Below, piece by piece: positions 38,431-47,214 of a stretch of 64,000 bases of DNA. Source of the stretch: Gammaproteobacteria bacterium (GTDB taxonomy: Bacteria; Pseudomonadota; Gammaproteobacteria; Steroidobacterales; Steroidobacteraceae). Both the position numbers and the translations under genes were made by a program. Location: the NCBI GenBank assembly GCA_017577615.1, contig PKRE01000002.1:124001-188000 (forward strand). Reading direction: 5' to 3'. The stretch's first letter is position 1; the number at the start of each line of letters is the position of its first letter. The notes beneath the pieces were generated by a model that saw nothing but the letters and a program-made list of their open reading frames with translations, searched no databases and was not told where the DNA came from.

Positions 38431-39009
38431 ATGACTCAGGACGACAACGACCAGGAGCTCGTCCGACGCGTGCAGGCCGGGGACCAATCGGCCTTCAACG
38501 TGCTCGTGCTGAAGTACCAGCACCGCGTGCTGAAGCTGGTGAGCCGCTTCGTGAGCGACCCGACGGAAGCCGAGGATGTGACACAGGAAGCGTTCCTGAA
38601 GGCTTACCGGGCACTGCCTTCGTTTCGCGGCGATAGCGCGTTTTACACATGGCTGTATCGCATCGCGATCAACACGGCCAAGAACGCCCTTGTCGCGCAT
38701 CAGCGCCGGCCCGTGGATTTCGATCTGGACCTGCAGGACCCGGAGCAATTCGACCGTCAGACCAAGCTGAAGGAAGCCGAGACACCGGAAGGTGTGCTGT
38801 TGACGGATGAGATCCGTGACACTGTCGAGCAGGCAATCCAACAGCTGCCCGATGACTTGCGGACGGCCATTATCTTGAGAGAGCTCGAGGGCCTCTCGTA
38901 TGAGGAGATCGCCCAAGCGATGGATTGCCCGGTTGGAACGGTGCGCTCGCGGATTTTCAGGGCGCGCGAGGCCATTGATAAGAAGCTCAAGCCGCTGTTG
39001 GGCGATTGA
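38431..39009 (+). CDS. rpoE: RpoE (AlgU), extracytoplasmic sigma factor sigma-E
   Basis: Sigma factor of envelope stress. 192 residues from ATG 38431. Region 2: AGDQSAFNVLVLKYQHRVLK, DVTQEAFLKAYRALPSF, RGDSAFYTWLYRIAINTAKN; region 4: LPDDLRTAIILRELEGLSYE and MDCPVGTVRSRIFRAREAID, all near-identical to the RpoE/AlgU group. The anti-sigma genes rseA and rseB follow. A sigma-E-type promoter lies upstream. Confidence 0.98.
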   Translation: MTQDDNDQELVRRVQAGDQSAFNVLVLKYQHRVLKLVSRFVSDPTEAEDVTQEAFLKAYRALPSFRGDSAFYTWLYRIAINTAKNALVAHQRRPVDFDLDLQDPEQFDRQTKLKEAETPEGVLLTDEIRDTVEQAIQQLPDDLRTAIILRELEGLSYEEIAQAMDCPVGTVRSRIFRAREAIDKKLKPLLGD

Positions 39010-39126
39010 TGCTGGGGGAGCCGAACGTCACTCGCGATGCCAGTGTCGTGCAACGTGGTCGCGGAATGTCACAGGATTGAAGTTCGAGTGTAATTGCAGA
39101 CAATGTCGGTGGACGGTAGGGACCCC

Positions 39127-39759
39127 ATGACGGATTCGGTCAAAGAACAGCTTTCAGCGTGCTTGGACGGCGAATTGCCGGACCGAGAATTGACGCTGCT
39201 GCTGCGGCGGATCGAACGCGACGGGGAGCTTCGGGCCACCATGACGCGCTATGGCCTGATTTCCGAGGCGCTTCGTACCGGCCGTCCTCCGGTCCGTGTT
39301 TCGATGGACCTCGCCGATCGTGTCATGAGTCGGATCGCGGCCGAGCCGCGGCCGACGATGCCACGGGCGCGCGGCGTGACCTGGGAGAAGGTGCGCCCCG
39401 TTGCCGGTGTGGCCGTTGCAGCGAGCGTGGCTGGGCTGGCCTTGTTCTTCGCTCAAGAGCTGGGTCTCGGGCCGCAGCCCATGGAGGGTGAGGTGTCGAC
39501 AGCTGTGGTGGCTCAAGAGTCGACAACCACGCCGCTCGTCGAGGATGTCTCGGATCGTTATGTCGTGCCGATGACCCCCTCCAACTCGAGCGTGTTCATT
39601 CCAGCCACCCGGCTGACGAACTACGTCGTCGCACACAGTGAGTACTCATCGCTTCTTGGCCGTCGCAGTGTTCTGAGCGGTGTGCTTGCCGAAGGCGAAG
39701 CCGAGTTCCTCGGCGAGGCTCCGCCTGTTTCCGCTGCGCAGGAATCACCGCGTCGATGA
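39127..39759 (+). CDS. rseA: RseA (MucA), anti-sigma-E factor
   Basis: Inner-membrane anti-sigma factor that holds sigma-E until cleaved by DegS/AlgW and RseP. 210 residues from ATG 39127 (ATG 39103 also possible). The N-terminal domain KEQLSACLDGELPDRELTLL is the RseA N-terminal signature (PF03872). One hydrophobic segment at about 94-110 (VAGVAVAASVAGLALFF) separates cytoplasmic and periplasmic halves. The stop overlaps rseB (ATGA). Confidence 0.93.
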   Translation: MTDSVKEQLSACLDGELPDRELTLLLRRIERDGELRATMTRYGLISEALRTGRPPVRVSMDLADRVMSRIAAEPRPTMPRARGVTWEKVRPVAGVAVAASVAGLALFFAQELGLGPQPMEGEVSTAVVAQESTTTPLVEDVSDRYVVPMTPSNSSVFIPATRLTNYVVAHSEYSSLLGRRSVLSGVLAEGEAEFLGEAPPVSAAQESPRR

Positions 39760-40754
39760 TCGTTGCCAAAGTTTCCGTCGGTGTGTTGCTGTTGTCGCTG
39801 GCGGCGGTCGTGCACGCCGCGGACCGCGAAGCGCGGCAATGGCTGGAACGCATGTCGGAAGCCCTGACAACGCGCAATTACGAAGCGCGTTTTTTTCGCG
39901 TACGCGATTCCCGTTCCGACGGCTGGCGGCTCATTCATCGCGTGGAGCGCGGTAAGGCAACCGAGCGGCTTGTATCGCTCGACGGCAGCGGCAGGGAATA
40001 CATTCGCAACGAATCAGAGGTGATCTGCTATCTGCCGGATCAGCGCACGGTCATCGTCGAGAAGCGCGCCGAAGAAAGCACTTTGCTGAGCACGGTGCCG
40101 ATGTACAGCGAGCGACTGGAACAGAATTACAGCATCGAGCGCGGCGGTGCGACGAAGACTCTGGGGCGACGCACACAGCTCATCCACGTCAAACCGCGCG
40201 ACCAGTTCCGCTACGGCTATCGGCTATGGCTGGACGAAGAAACCGCCATGCCGCTCAAATCCCAGATCTGCGACCGCAACGGCAACGTCATCGAGCAGGT
40301 GCTCTTCGCAGAGCTGCATTTTCGCGACAGAATTCCTGCCGATCTGCTCAAGCCGGCGGTGTCCACCGAAGGCTTCAAGTGGCTGTATCAGGATGCACAG
40401 CAGCCTCATGCACGCAATGCCCAGCTGGACTGGGTTATTCGACCGCCCGCAGGTTTCCGGCTGACGACTTGGCGCGTTCAGGCGATCGCCGGATCGAGTG
40501 CGCCGGTGCAGCACCTCGTGTATTCGGACGGTCTCGCCTCAGTGTCGGTCTTCATCGAGCCGCGCAATCCGAACACTAAGCCCATCCGCGGTCTGGCGAA
40601 GGTCGGTGCAGCGTTTGCTTATTCGCGCGATCTCGACGGCCATCAAGTGACGGCTGTAGGGGAGGTGCCGGCTGCCACCGTGCAAGCCATTGCCACAGGC
40701 GTGACCAAGGAGTCGGATGCCGCGGCACCCTCGGCATTGCGGCCGCAGCCGTGA
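39756..40754 (+). CDS. rseB: RseB (MucB), periplasmic regulator of sigma-E
   Basis: Binds the periplasmic part of RseA and senses mislocalised lipopolysaccharide or lipoproteins. 332 residues with a signal peptide (cleavage after VVHAA, about 22). The first domain has the LolA-like fold (NYEARFFRVRDSRSDGWRLI, EVICYLPDQRTVIVEKR); the C-terminal domain contains PPAGFRLTTWR and LVYSDGLASVSVFIEP, both typical. It ends the sigma-E module; rseC/mucC and degP/mucD are not present after it. Confidence 0.95.
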   Translation: MIVAKVSVGVLLLSLAAVVHAADREARQWLERMSEALTTRNYEARFFRVRDSRSDGWRLIHRVERGKATERLVSLDGSGREYIRNESEVICYLPDQRTVIVEKRAEESTLLSTVPMYSERLEQNYSIERGGATKTLGRRTQLIHVKPRDQFRYGYRLWLDEETAMPLKSQICDRNGNVIEQVLFAELHFRDRIPADLLKPAVSTEGFKWLYQDAQQPHARNAQLDWVIRPPAGFRLTTWRVQAIAGSSAPVQHLVYSDGLASVSVFIEPRNPNTKPIRGLAKVGAAFAYSRDLDGHQVTAVGEVPAATVQAIATGVTKESDAAAPSALRPQP

Positions 40755-40824
40755 TGCCTGGTCGCGTCTTCGAGCGTTGTGCGTCGATGCTCGACTTTCT
40801 CCTGCGATCCTTCCCAGGCATCTG

Positions 40825-41070
40825 ATGACCGATTGGGTTGTTCTCACTCGCCCGGACTGCACGCTCTGTGAAGAGTTCGTGGCGGAGTTGGCGGCGTTGC
40901 TGGGGCCGGAGGAGGCTGCCCGCGTGCGCCTGGTCGACGTTGACGCCGACGCTGACACGTGTCGCAAGTACGGAACGCGCATTCCGGTGCTCTTGGCCGA
41001 CGGCGATTTCGTCTGTCACTACCGCGTTGACCGCGAGCGGGTGAGGCGATACATGACGTCGTCACCATAG
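40825..41070 (+). CDS. Glutaredoxin-like protein (DUF836 type)
   Basis: 81 residues from ATG 40825. The thioredoxin-fold pattern WVVLTRPDCTLCEEF has a CxxC redox pair (Cys about 12 and 15); VRLVDVDADADTCRKYGTRI ends before the cis-Pro in IPVLLADG. It is shorter than glutaredoxin. It lies between rseB and lepA; a role in thiol redox or in folding under envelope stress is only inference. Confidence 0.87.
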   Translation: MTDWVVLTRPDCTLCEEFVAELAALLGPEEAARVRLVDVDADADTCRKYGTRIPVLLADGDFVCHYRVDRERVRRYMTSSP

Positions 41071-41108
41071 CCGCCGCGCATGCTCGCACGGTGAGTGGTG
41101 CCGTCCGC

Positions 41109-41114
41109 TATAAT
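41109..41114 (+). promoter_or_regulatory. -10 element in the lepA upstream region
   Basis: A perfect TATAAT, about 194 bases before the lepA ATG, in a 237-base gap without genes. The -35 at 17 bases spacing (GCACGG) is poor. If used, lepA has a long leader. Confidence 0.4.
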
Positions 41115-41307
41115 CCGCCGCCGATTTCAGCCGCCGGGTGCCTCCCGTCCGACGTTTCAGTGCAGAGGGCTTCGGGCGCCCTGTCGCTGCCCGGGAGCCC
41201 CTCGATCGCTTGCCTCCTTCCGCTCGTCATAGATGGGGGCAGGTCGCCTTTAGCAAAGCGATCCTGCGGCTCGGGTCGCGCAAATGAGCTCGAGCCGGTG
41301 AGAACTG

Positions 41308-43110
41308 ATGAACCTGATTCGTAACTTCTCGATCATCGCCCATGTCGATCACGGCAAGTCCACGCTGGCGGATCGATTCATCCAGCTGTGCGGCGGCTTG
41401 CAGCAGCGCGAGATGGAAGACCAGGTGCTCGATTCGATGGCCCTCGAACGCGAGCGCGGCATCACGATCAAGGCACAGAGTGTGTCGCTCAACTATCGAG
41501 CACGCGACGGACAGGTCTACGAGCTCAATCTCATCGATACACCCGGACACGTGGACTTTTCCTACGAAGTGTCCCGCTCTCTCGCAGCTTGCGAAGGTGC
41601 GCTCCTGGTGGTCGATGCAGCACAAGGCGTCGAGGCGCAGAGTGTTGCCAACTGCTATACCGCCATCGAGCAGGGGCTCGAGGTCGTCCCCGTCTTGAAC
41701 AAGATCGATTTGCCGTCGGCCGATCCGGAGCGGGTCATCCACGAGATCGAAGAGATCATCGGTATCGAGGCAAAGGATGCGCTCCGCGTGAGCGCGAAGA
41801 CCGGCGAGAACGTGCCCGAGCTTCTCGAGGAGCTGATCAGGCGCATTCCGCCGCCGAAAGGGGATCCCGATGCACCCTTGCAGGCCCTGATCATCGATTC
41901 ATGGTTTGACAACTACGTCGGCGTCGTCTCCCTGGTACGAGTGATGAACGGCGCCTTGCACAAGGGAGCGAAGATCCGTGTGTGGTCGACGGGTCGGACC
42001 TACACGGTCGACAAGCTCGGTAAGTTCACTCCCAAGTCGGTCGAGACCGAGGCGCTCACGACGGGTGAGGTGGGATTCGTCATCGCCGGCATCAAGGACA
42101 TCGACGGTGCGCCAGTCGGCGATACCATCACCCTGGACAACAAACCGTGCAGTGCACCGCTGGCGGGCTTCAAGCAGGTGCAACCGCGCGTGTTCGCTGG
42201 GCTGTTCCCCGTGCGCTCGGACGATTACGAGGCATTTCGCGATGCACTTGCCAAGCTCAAGCTCAACGATTCGGCGCTGCATTACGAGCCGGAGGTCTCG
42301 GCCGCGCTTGGGTACGGCTTTCGGTGCGGATTCCTGGGCTTGTTGCATATGGATATCGTGCAGGAGCGGCTGGAGCGCGAATACGACCTCGAGCTCATCA
42401 CGAGCGCGCCTACCGTCGTGTACGAGGTCGTGAAGACCGACGGCTCGACCCTGTACGTCGACAATCCCGCGAAACTGCCGCCGCAGAACGAGATCGAGGA
42501 CCTGCGCGAGCCAATCATCACGGCCAACATCCTGGTGCCCCCGCAACACGTCGGCGGCGTGATCAAGCTCTGCACCGAGAAACGGGGGCGGCAGACCAAG
42601 ATGCAGTATCTCGGCTCACAGGTCTCGCTGCAGTATGAGATGCCGCTCGCGGAGGTTGTGCTCGACTTCTTCGACCGCTTGAAGTCGGTGAGTCGCGGCT
42701 TTGCCTCTTTCGACTACGAGTTCAAGTGCTTCGAGTCGGCGCCCCTTGTCAAGCTCGATATTCTGATCAACGGCGAACGTGTCGACGCGCTATCGGTCAT
42801 TGTGCACAAAGACAATGCCTATCAACGTGGCCGCGAGCTGGTGGACAAGCTGCAGGAGCTCATCCCGCGGCAGATGTTCGAAGTCGCCGTGCAGGCGGCG
42901 ATCGGCAACCATGTCATCGCGCGGGCCACGGTCAAGGCGTTGCGCAAGAACGTCACGGCGAAGTGCTACGGCGGCGACGTCACGCGTAAGCGCAAGTTGC
43001 TAGAAAAGCAAAAAGAAGGCAAAAAGCGCATGAAGCAGCTGGGGACTGTAGAGATTCCACAGGAGGCGTTTCTCGCTGTGCTCCAGGTCGGAAAAGAAAA
43101 GGGATCGTGA
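41308..43110 (+). CDS. lepA: LepA (EF4), back-translocating elongation factor
   Basis: Ribosome-bound GTPase with EF-G-like fold, implicated in initiation and back-translocation. 600 residues. G1 is IIAHVDHGKSTLADRF; G3 LIDTPGHVDFSYEV; G4 VVPVLNKIDLP. The unique C-terminal domain has KSVSRGFASFDYEF, KCYGGDVTRKRKLLEKQKEG and KKRMKQLGTVEIPQEAFLAV. Normal length. lepA and lepB are neighbours in most Gammaproteobacteria. Confidence 0.98.
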   Translation: MNLIRNFSIIAHVDHGKSTLADRFIQLCGGLQQREMEDQVLDSMALERERGITIKAQSVSLNYRARDGQVYELNLIDTPGHVDFSYEVSRSLAACEGALLVVDAAQGVEAQSVANCYTAIEQGLEVVPVLNKIDLPSADPERVIHEIEEIIGIEAKDALRVSAKTGENVPELLEELIRRIPPPKGDPDAPLQALIIDSWFDNYVGVVSLVRVMNGALHKGAKIRVWSTGRTYTVDKLGKFTPKSVETEALTTGEVGFVIAGIKDIDGAPVGDTITLDNKPCSAPLAGFKQVQPRVFAGLFPVRSDDYEAFRDALAKLKLNDSALHYEPEVSAALGYGFRCGFLGLLHMDIVQERLEREYDLELITSAPTVVYEVVKTDGSTLYVDNPAKLPPQNEIEDLREPIITANILVPPQHVGGVIKLCTEKRGRQTKMQYLGSQVSLQYEMPLAEVVLDFFDRLKSVSRGFASFDYEFKCFESAPLVKLDILINGERVDALSVIVHKDNAYQRGRELVDKLQELIPRQMFEVAVQAAIGNHVIARATVKALRKNVTAKCYGGDVTRKRKLLEKQKEGKKRMKQLGTVEIPQEAFLAVLQVGKEKGS

Positions 43111-43177
43111 GGCGGCTCGTTACGAGCAGCCTGCAAGGATCAACAGACGCACGAATCAATAAGACGAGCAGAGCATC

Positions 43178-44182
43178 TTGGACGCAACATCATTCTGGAT
43201 TCTCGCGATCACGCTCGGTCTGGGGCTGTACCTGCTCATCGACGACTTGGTCCTCTCGACCGGCAGGAAGGCGCAGGCCGTGGGCCCGTATGTGGCGCCG
43301 AAGAGCATCCGCATTCTTCGCTGGGTGCTGCTCGTGCTCGCTGTGCTGACGGTGCGCGTGCTGGCGCAACGCAACGCGCTCGATTTCAGCCTGATCCTCG
43401 TACTAGCGACGGCTGCCACGGGATTGATCTGGCTCGTCGACGCGGTGTGGTTGAAGCCCAAGCGTCGTGCGCTCGCCGATTCGTTGGGCAAGCCCGAGAC
43501 CGACACCGCCTTCGCACAGCCGTTGAGCGCGGAGTACGCGAAGTCGTTTTTCCCCGTGATCCTGATCGTGCTGGTCATCCGCTCGTTCCTGTTCGAGCCG
43601 TATCGCATCCCCTCCGACTCGATGATGCCGACGCTCCTGGACGGCGACTTCATCTTCGTCAACAAGTTTGCCTATGGGCTGCGGTTGCCGGTCGTCCATA
43701 CGAAGATCCTGTCGATAGGCGAGCCCAAGCGGGGGGATGTCATCGTCTTTCGCTTGCCGACGGATCCGTCTACGAATTACATCAAGCGTCTGATCGGGCT
43801 GCCCGGCGACCACATCCAGGTCAAGGGGCGTCGGTTGTACGTGAACGGCGAGTTGATACCCCTGCAGATGAACGGCCGCTATCAAGGACCGCGCAACACC
43901 GGCCTGCATGCCAATGCGGAGATTGGGACGGAGTTTCTGGACGGTGTGGAGCATGCCGTGCTGTACATTCCCGGCAGGAGGGCGGAAGACTTCGAAGCGG
44001 TCGTGCCGGCCGGTCAGTACTTCTTCATGGGGGATAATCGCGACAACAGCCGGGACAGTCGTTATCCCGAGGTGGGCTTCGTGCCCGCACGCAACATTGT
44101 CGGCAAGGCGGTGCGGATCTGGCTTAACTGGGACCCGCCGGCTGCGCCAATCTGGGATCGGATCGGCGCTCCAATCCGCTAG
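43178..44182 (+). CDS. lepB: LepB, signal peptidase I (long N-terminus)
   Basis: Removes signal peptides of secreted proteins. 334 residues from TTG 43178. The catalytic Ser (about 148) is in RIPSDSMMPTLLDGDF and Lys (about 203) in NYIKRLIGLPGDH; FMGDNRDNSRDSRYPEVGFV is the conserved box. Four hydrophobic segments precede the catalytic part, while Pseudomonas-type enzymes start near FSLILVLATAATGLIWLVD; the first about 68 residues are therefore extra. Codon choice there looks coding. A later GTG start cannot be excluded. Confidence 0.95.
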   Translation: MDATSFWILAITLGLGLYLLIDDLVLSTGRKAQAVGPYVAPKSIRILRWVLLVLAVLTVRVLAQRNALDFSLILVLATAATGLIWLVDAVWLKPKRRALADSLGKPETDTAFAQPLSAEYAKSFFPVILIVLVIRSFLFEPYRIPSDSMMPTLLDGDFIFVNKFAYGLRLPVVHTKILSIGEPKRGDVIVFRLPTDPSTNYIKRLIGLPGDHIQVKGRRLYVNGELIPLQMNGRYQGPRNTGLHANAEIGTEFLDGVEHAVLYIPGRRAEDFEAVVPAGQYFFMGDNRDNSRDSRYPEVGFVPARNIVGKAVRIWLNWDPPAAPIWDRIGAPIR

Positions 44183-44287
44183 AGGCGCTAGACTTTCGCG
44201 CCGCGAATACCGCAATGGGACCGGCGGCGAGCCTTCGCGGGACGGTCGCCTAGCCGGTTCGGGGTGCATCGAAGATGAAAAAAACAC

Positions 44288-44292
44288 AGGAG
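44288..44292 (+). promoter_or_regulatory. Shine-Dalgarno deciding the DUF4845 start
   Basis: AGGAG lies six bases before ATG 44299. The earlier in-frame ATG 44275 has only GAAG upstream, so the shorter product is preferred. Confidence 0.55.
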
Positions 44293-44298
44293 CTCCGC

Positions 44299-44664
44299 AT
44301 GCGTGCTCGGCAACGTGGCGCAACCTTCATCGGCATGGTGGTGATCGTCGGGATCTTGGGACTGGGTTTGTACGCAGCGATCCGCCTGACGCCGCTTTAC
44401 TTCGAATACATGGCAGTGGTTCGGGCGATGGAGCAGACGGCCAAAGAGAACAAGGGCAATGCGACGAGCCCGGGGCAGCTGCGCAGCGCGCTCGATCGGC
44501 GCTGGACGATTGAAGACATCAAGAGCATCCAGCCGAAGGACATCGAGATCAAGCGCACCGGCGGTGGTTACACGATGCGGGCGGCGTATGAGGCGAAAGC
44601 GCCGTTCATTGCGAACATTTCGCTCGTTGCGGCGTTCGACAAGTCGGTCGTCGTAGCGCAGTGA
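44299..44664 (+). CDS. DUF4845 small membrane protein
   Basis: 121 residues from ATG 44299. The N-terminus RARQRGATFIGMVVIVGILG is a type-IV-pilin-like stretch (basic, then hydrophobic helix about 8-28), followed by RLTPLYFEYMAVVRAMEQTA and a beta-rich tail. This is the conserved gene between lepB and rnc in Gammaproteobacteria; function unknown. The stop overlaps a GTG in the rnc frame. Confidence 0.85.
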   Translation: MRARQRGATFIGMVVIVGILGLGLYAAIRLTPLYFEYMAVVRAMEQTAKENKGNATSPGQLRSALDRRWTIEDIKSIQPKDIEIKRTGGGYTMRAAYEAKAPFIANISLVAAFDKSVVVAQ

Positions 44665-44699
44665 CAGGTTGTACTGTTCGACTTGGACGGGAAGGTGGC

Positions 44700-45398
44700 G
44701 TGAAGACAGCCGTCGAGTGGCTCCGCGATGCGCTCGGGTACGAGTGCCGAGATTCGGCGCTGCTCGACGCAGCGCTCACCCACCGCAGTGCTGGCGGACC
44801 GCACAACGAACGCCTGGAGTTTCTCGGCGACGCGGTGTTGAACTGTGTCGTCGCGACTTTGCTGTTCCGCGAGTTCGCGAATGCCGACGAAGGCGAGTTG
44901 TCGCGTTTTCGCTCGAGCCTCGTCAACGGCGACGCCTTGGCACTGATCGCGGCCGAGATCGGGCTCGGCGACCAGCTGCGCCTGGGTTCCGGCGAGCTCA
45001 AATCCGGAGGCTTTCGCCGCAAGTCCATTCTGGCGGACAGTCTCGAAGCCTTGTTCGGGGCAATCTACCTGGACGGTGGCTTTGATGCAGCCGCAACGGT
45101 CATAGAGCGCTTGTTCGTTCCGCGGCTCGACCGGTTGCCGAGCGCAGCCGAGCTGAAGGATCCGAAGACCCGTTTACAGGAGACGCTGCAGGCCCGCGGC
45201 CTGCCGCTGCCGGGCTACGCGGTCGACTCGGTTTCCGGCGAAGCGCACAATCAGGTGTTCCAGGTGAGCTGCACGGTGGATGCGCTCGGGCTCAAGACCT
45301 ATGCAAGCGGCCCGAGCCGCAGGCGCGCTGAGCAAGCGGCCGCGCAGCTCATGCTCGAGAAGCTTCAGCAGCCCTCGTCGGGGTCTGACACGCCGTGA
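44700..45398 (+). CDS. rnc: Rnc, ribonuclease III
   Basis: Cuts double-stranded RNA in rRNA processing and regulation. 232 residues from GTG 44700, with GGGAAGG upstream; GTG 44661 would add 13 residues not in the family. The nuclease signature HNERLEFLGDAVLNCVVA and DSLEALFGAIYLDGG hold the metal-binding acids. A C-terminal dsRNA-binding domain (about 158-225) has KTRLQETLQARGLPLPGY and RRRAEQAAAQLMLEKL. The stop overlaps era (GTGA). Confidence 0.97.
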   Translation: MKTAVEWLRDALGYECRDSALLDAALTHRSAGGPHNERLEFLGDAVLNCVVATLLFREFANADEGELSRFRSSLVNGDALALIAAEIGLGDQLRLGSGELKSGGFRRKSILADSLEALFGAIYLDGGFDAAATVIERLFVPRLDRLPSAAELKDPKTRLQETLQARGLPLPGYAVDSVSGEAHNQVFQVSCTVDALGLKTYASGPSRRRAEQAAAQLMLEKLQQPSSGSDTP

Positions 45399-46300
45399 CA
45401 ACCGAGTCGAACGAAGCGCATCGCTGCGGCTTTGCCGCGATCGTCGGACGCCCGAACGTCGGGAAGTCCACGCTGCTCAACGCCTTGCTCGGGCAGAAAA
45501 TCAGCATCGTCTCGCCGAAGCCGCAGACAACGCGCCACCGCATCCTCGGGATCCTCACGCGGCCGTCTATGCAGATCATCTTTGTCGACACCCCGGGACT
45601 GCACGGCAAGGCGCGACGGGCCATGAATCGCCACATGAACCGTGCGGCGCTCGCGTCGCTGCAGGATGCCGATGTGAACCTGTTCGTCGTCGAGGCACTG
45701 AAGTGGACCGACGAGGATCAGCGCGTGCTCGACGAGCTGAAGAAACAGAATCGGCCTACCATCCTGATCATCAACAAGGTGGACAAGGTCTCGCCGAAGG
45801 AACGGTTGCTACCGTTCATCGATGAGCTGTCGCGCCTTGCCAGTTTCCAAGAGATCATCCCGTTGTCAGCGCTCAAGGGGACTCAGCTCGAGAAGCTGCC
45901 CGGGATCATCGCCCGCTACTTGCCGGAATCGCCGCCGCATTTTTCGCCCGATCAAGTCACGGACCGAGGGCCGGAGTTCCTGGCAGCCGAAATCATCCGC
46001 GAGAAGCTCACGTGGCGGCTGCGTCAGGAGCTGCCCTACGGCTTGACGGTTTCGATTGAGGAATTCAAGGAAGAGAACAATCGCTTGCTCGTCCATGCCA
46101 TCATCTGGGTCGAGCGCACCGGGCAGAAGGCGATCGTCATTGGCCATGGCGGTGAGCGGCTGAAGGAGGTCGGCCGGGCTGCCCGTCTCGAGATGCGTGA
46201 GCGTTTCGGTCGCCCGGTGCACCTAGAGCTATGGGTGAAGGTGAAGGAGAACTGGTCGGACAGCGAAGCCGCGCTCAGACAGCTCGGCTACGACCTTTGA
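45395..46300 (+). CDS. era: Era, ribosome-assembly GTPase
   Basis: Binds the 3' end of 16S rRNA during 30S maturation. 301 residues. G1 AAIVGRPNVGKSTLLNALL; G2 QTTRHRILGIL; G3 FVDTPGLHG; G4 INKVDKV. The C-terminal KH domain has AIVIGHGGERLKEVGRAARL followed by a short helix. The GTG start overlaps the rnc stop, so nuclease and GTPase are co-translated. Confidence 0.98.
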   Translation: MTTESNEAHRCGFAAIVGRPNVGKSTLLNALLGQKISIVSPKPQTTRHRILGILTRPSMQIIFVDTPGLHGKARRAMNRHMNRAALASLQDADVNLFVVEALKWTDEDQRVLDELKKQNRPTILIINKVDKVSPKERLLPFIDELSRLASFQEIIPLSALKGTQLEKLPGIIARYLPESPPHFSPDQVTDRGPEFLAAEIIREKLTWRLRQELPYGLTVSIEEFKEENNRLLVHAIIWVERTGQKAIVIGHGGERLKEVGRAARLEMRERFGRPVHLELWVKVKENWSDSEAALRQLGYDL

Positions 46301-46368
46301 GACACGGGGCGGAGGCGCGGGCGGGCTCGCCAGTTGCTTGCAGCCCGTGCCGATAGCCGGGTGCCAGC

Positions 46369-47106
46369 ATGCGTACGCATCTCGAATCTGCTTACGTGCT
46401 CCATCATCGGCCCTACCGTGACACCAGCCGAATTCTTGAGCTCTTCACGCGTGGACATGGGCGTATCTCCCTGTTCGCGCGCGGTGCGCGCGGAGGGCGT
46501 CGCTCTGCCACCTCCTGGGCCTCGATGTTGCAGCCGTTCAATCGATTGCTGGTGTCATGGAGCGCGCGAGGCGACGCCGGGCAGCTCACTGGCGTGGAGT
46601 TTGATGGCCCGATTCGGGTGATGCCGCCCGCACGGCTCGTCAGCGGGTTTTACCTGAACGAGTTGTTGCTGAAGCTGTTCGCCCGCCATGACCCCCATGC
46701 GGATGTATTCGATCTGTACGCAACGACGATCGAGGCGCTGAAGGAGAGCGCGAATCCGCTGCCGCATCTGCGCCTGTTCGAGAAGCGGCTGTTGGAAATG
46801 TTGGGCTATGGATTGGCCCTCGAGCGAGACTGCAAGAGCGGTGCGCCGATCGAGGCGGATGCGACGTATCACTATCGAGTTGAGCAGGGCGCGATGCGTA
46901 CGCTCGATGTGGCAGAGGGCACCATGATCTTCGCGGGATCGACGCTGCTCGCCATTGCCCGCGAGGATTTCGAGGATGCCTTCATCTGCGCGGAAGCTCG
47001 CCGCCTGTTTCGCGCGGCCCTCGATCGGGTGCTCGAAGGCGAGGATCTTCGCACACGCGATGTCATGTTGGCGTTGCGTCGCCAGCGGGGCGGATCGAAG
47101 TCGTGA
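46369..47106 (+). CDS. recO: RecO, DNA repair protein
   Basis: Loads RecA onto gaps with RecR in RecF recombination. 245 residues. The N-terminal OB fold shows ESAYVLHHRPYRDTSRILEL and SLFARGARGGRR; the helical C-terminal domain has FYLNELLLKLFARHDPHADV and LLEMLGYGLALERD. Normal length for the family. Conserved neighbour of era and pdxJ. Confidence 0.96.
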   Translation: MRTHLESAYVLHHRPYRDTSRILELFTRGHGRISLFARGARGGRRSATSWASMLQPFNRLLVSWSARGDAGQLTGVEFDGPIRVMPPARLVSGFYLNELLLKLFARHDPHADVFDLYATTIEALKESANPLPHLRLFEKRLLEMLGYGLALERDCKSGAPIEADATYHYRVEQGAMRTLDVAEGTMIFAGSTLLAIAREDFEDAFICAEARRLFRAALDRVLEGEDLRTRDVMLALRRQRGGSKS

Positions 47107-47214
47107 AACGCCAGCCGCAGGGGCTTGGCTCGGCTACGATCGGCGTAAGAGCGGCTGGCCTGATACCATGCCGCTTCTTTGGATGATCTGATTGGCCTGT
47201 TTCTTCACTGTGTC

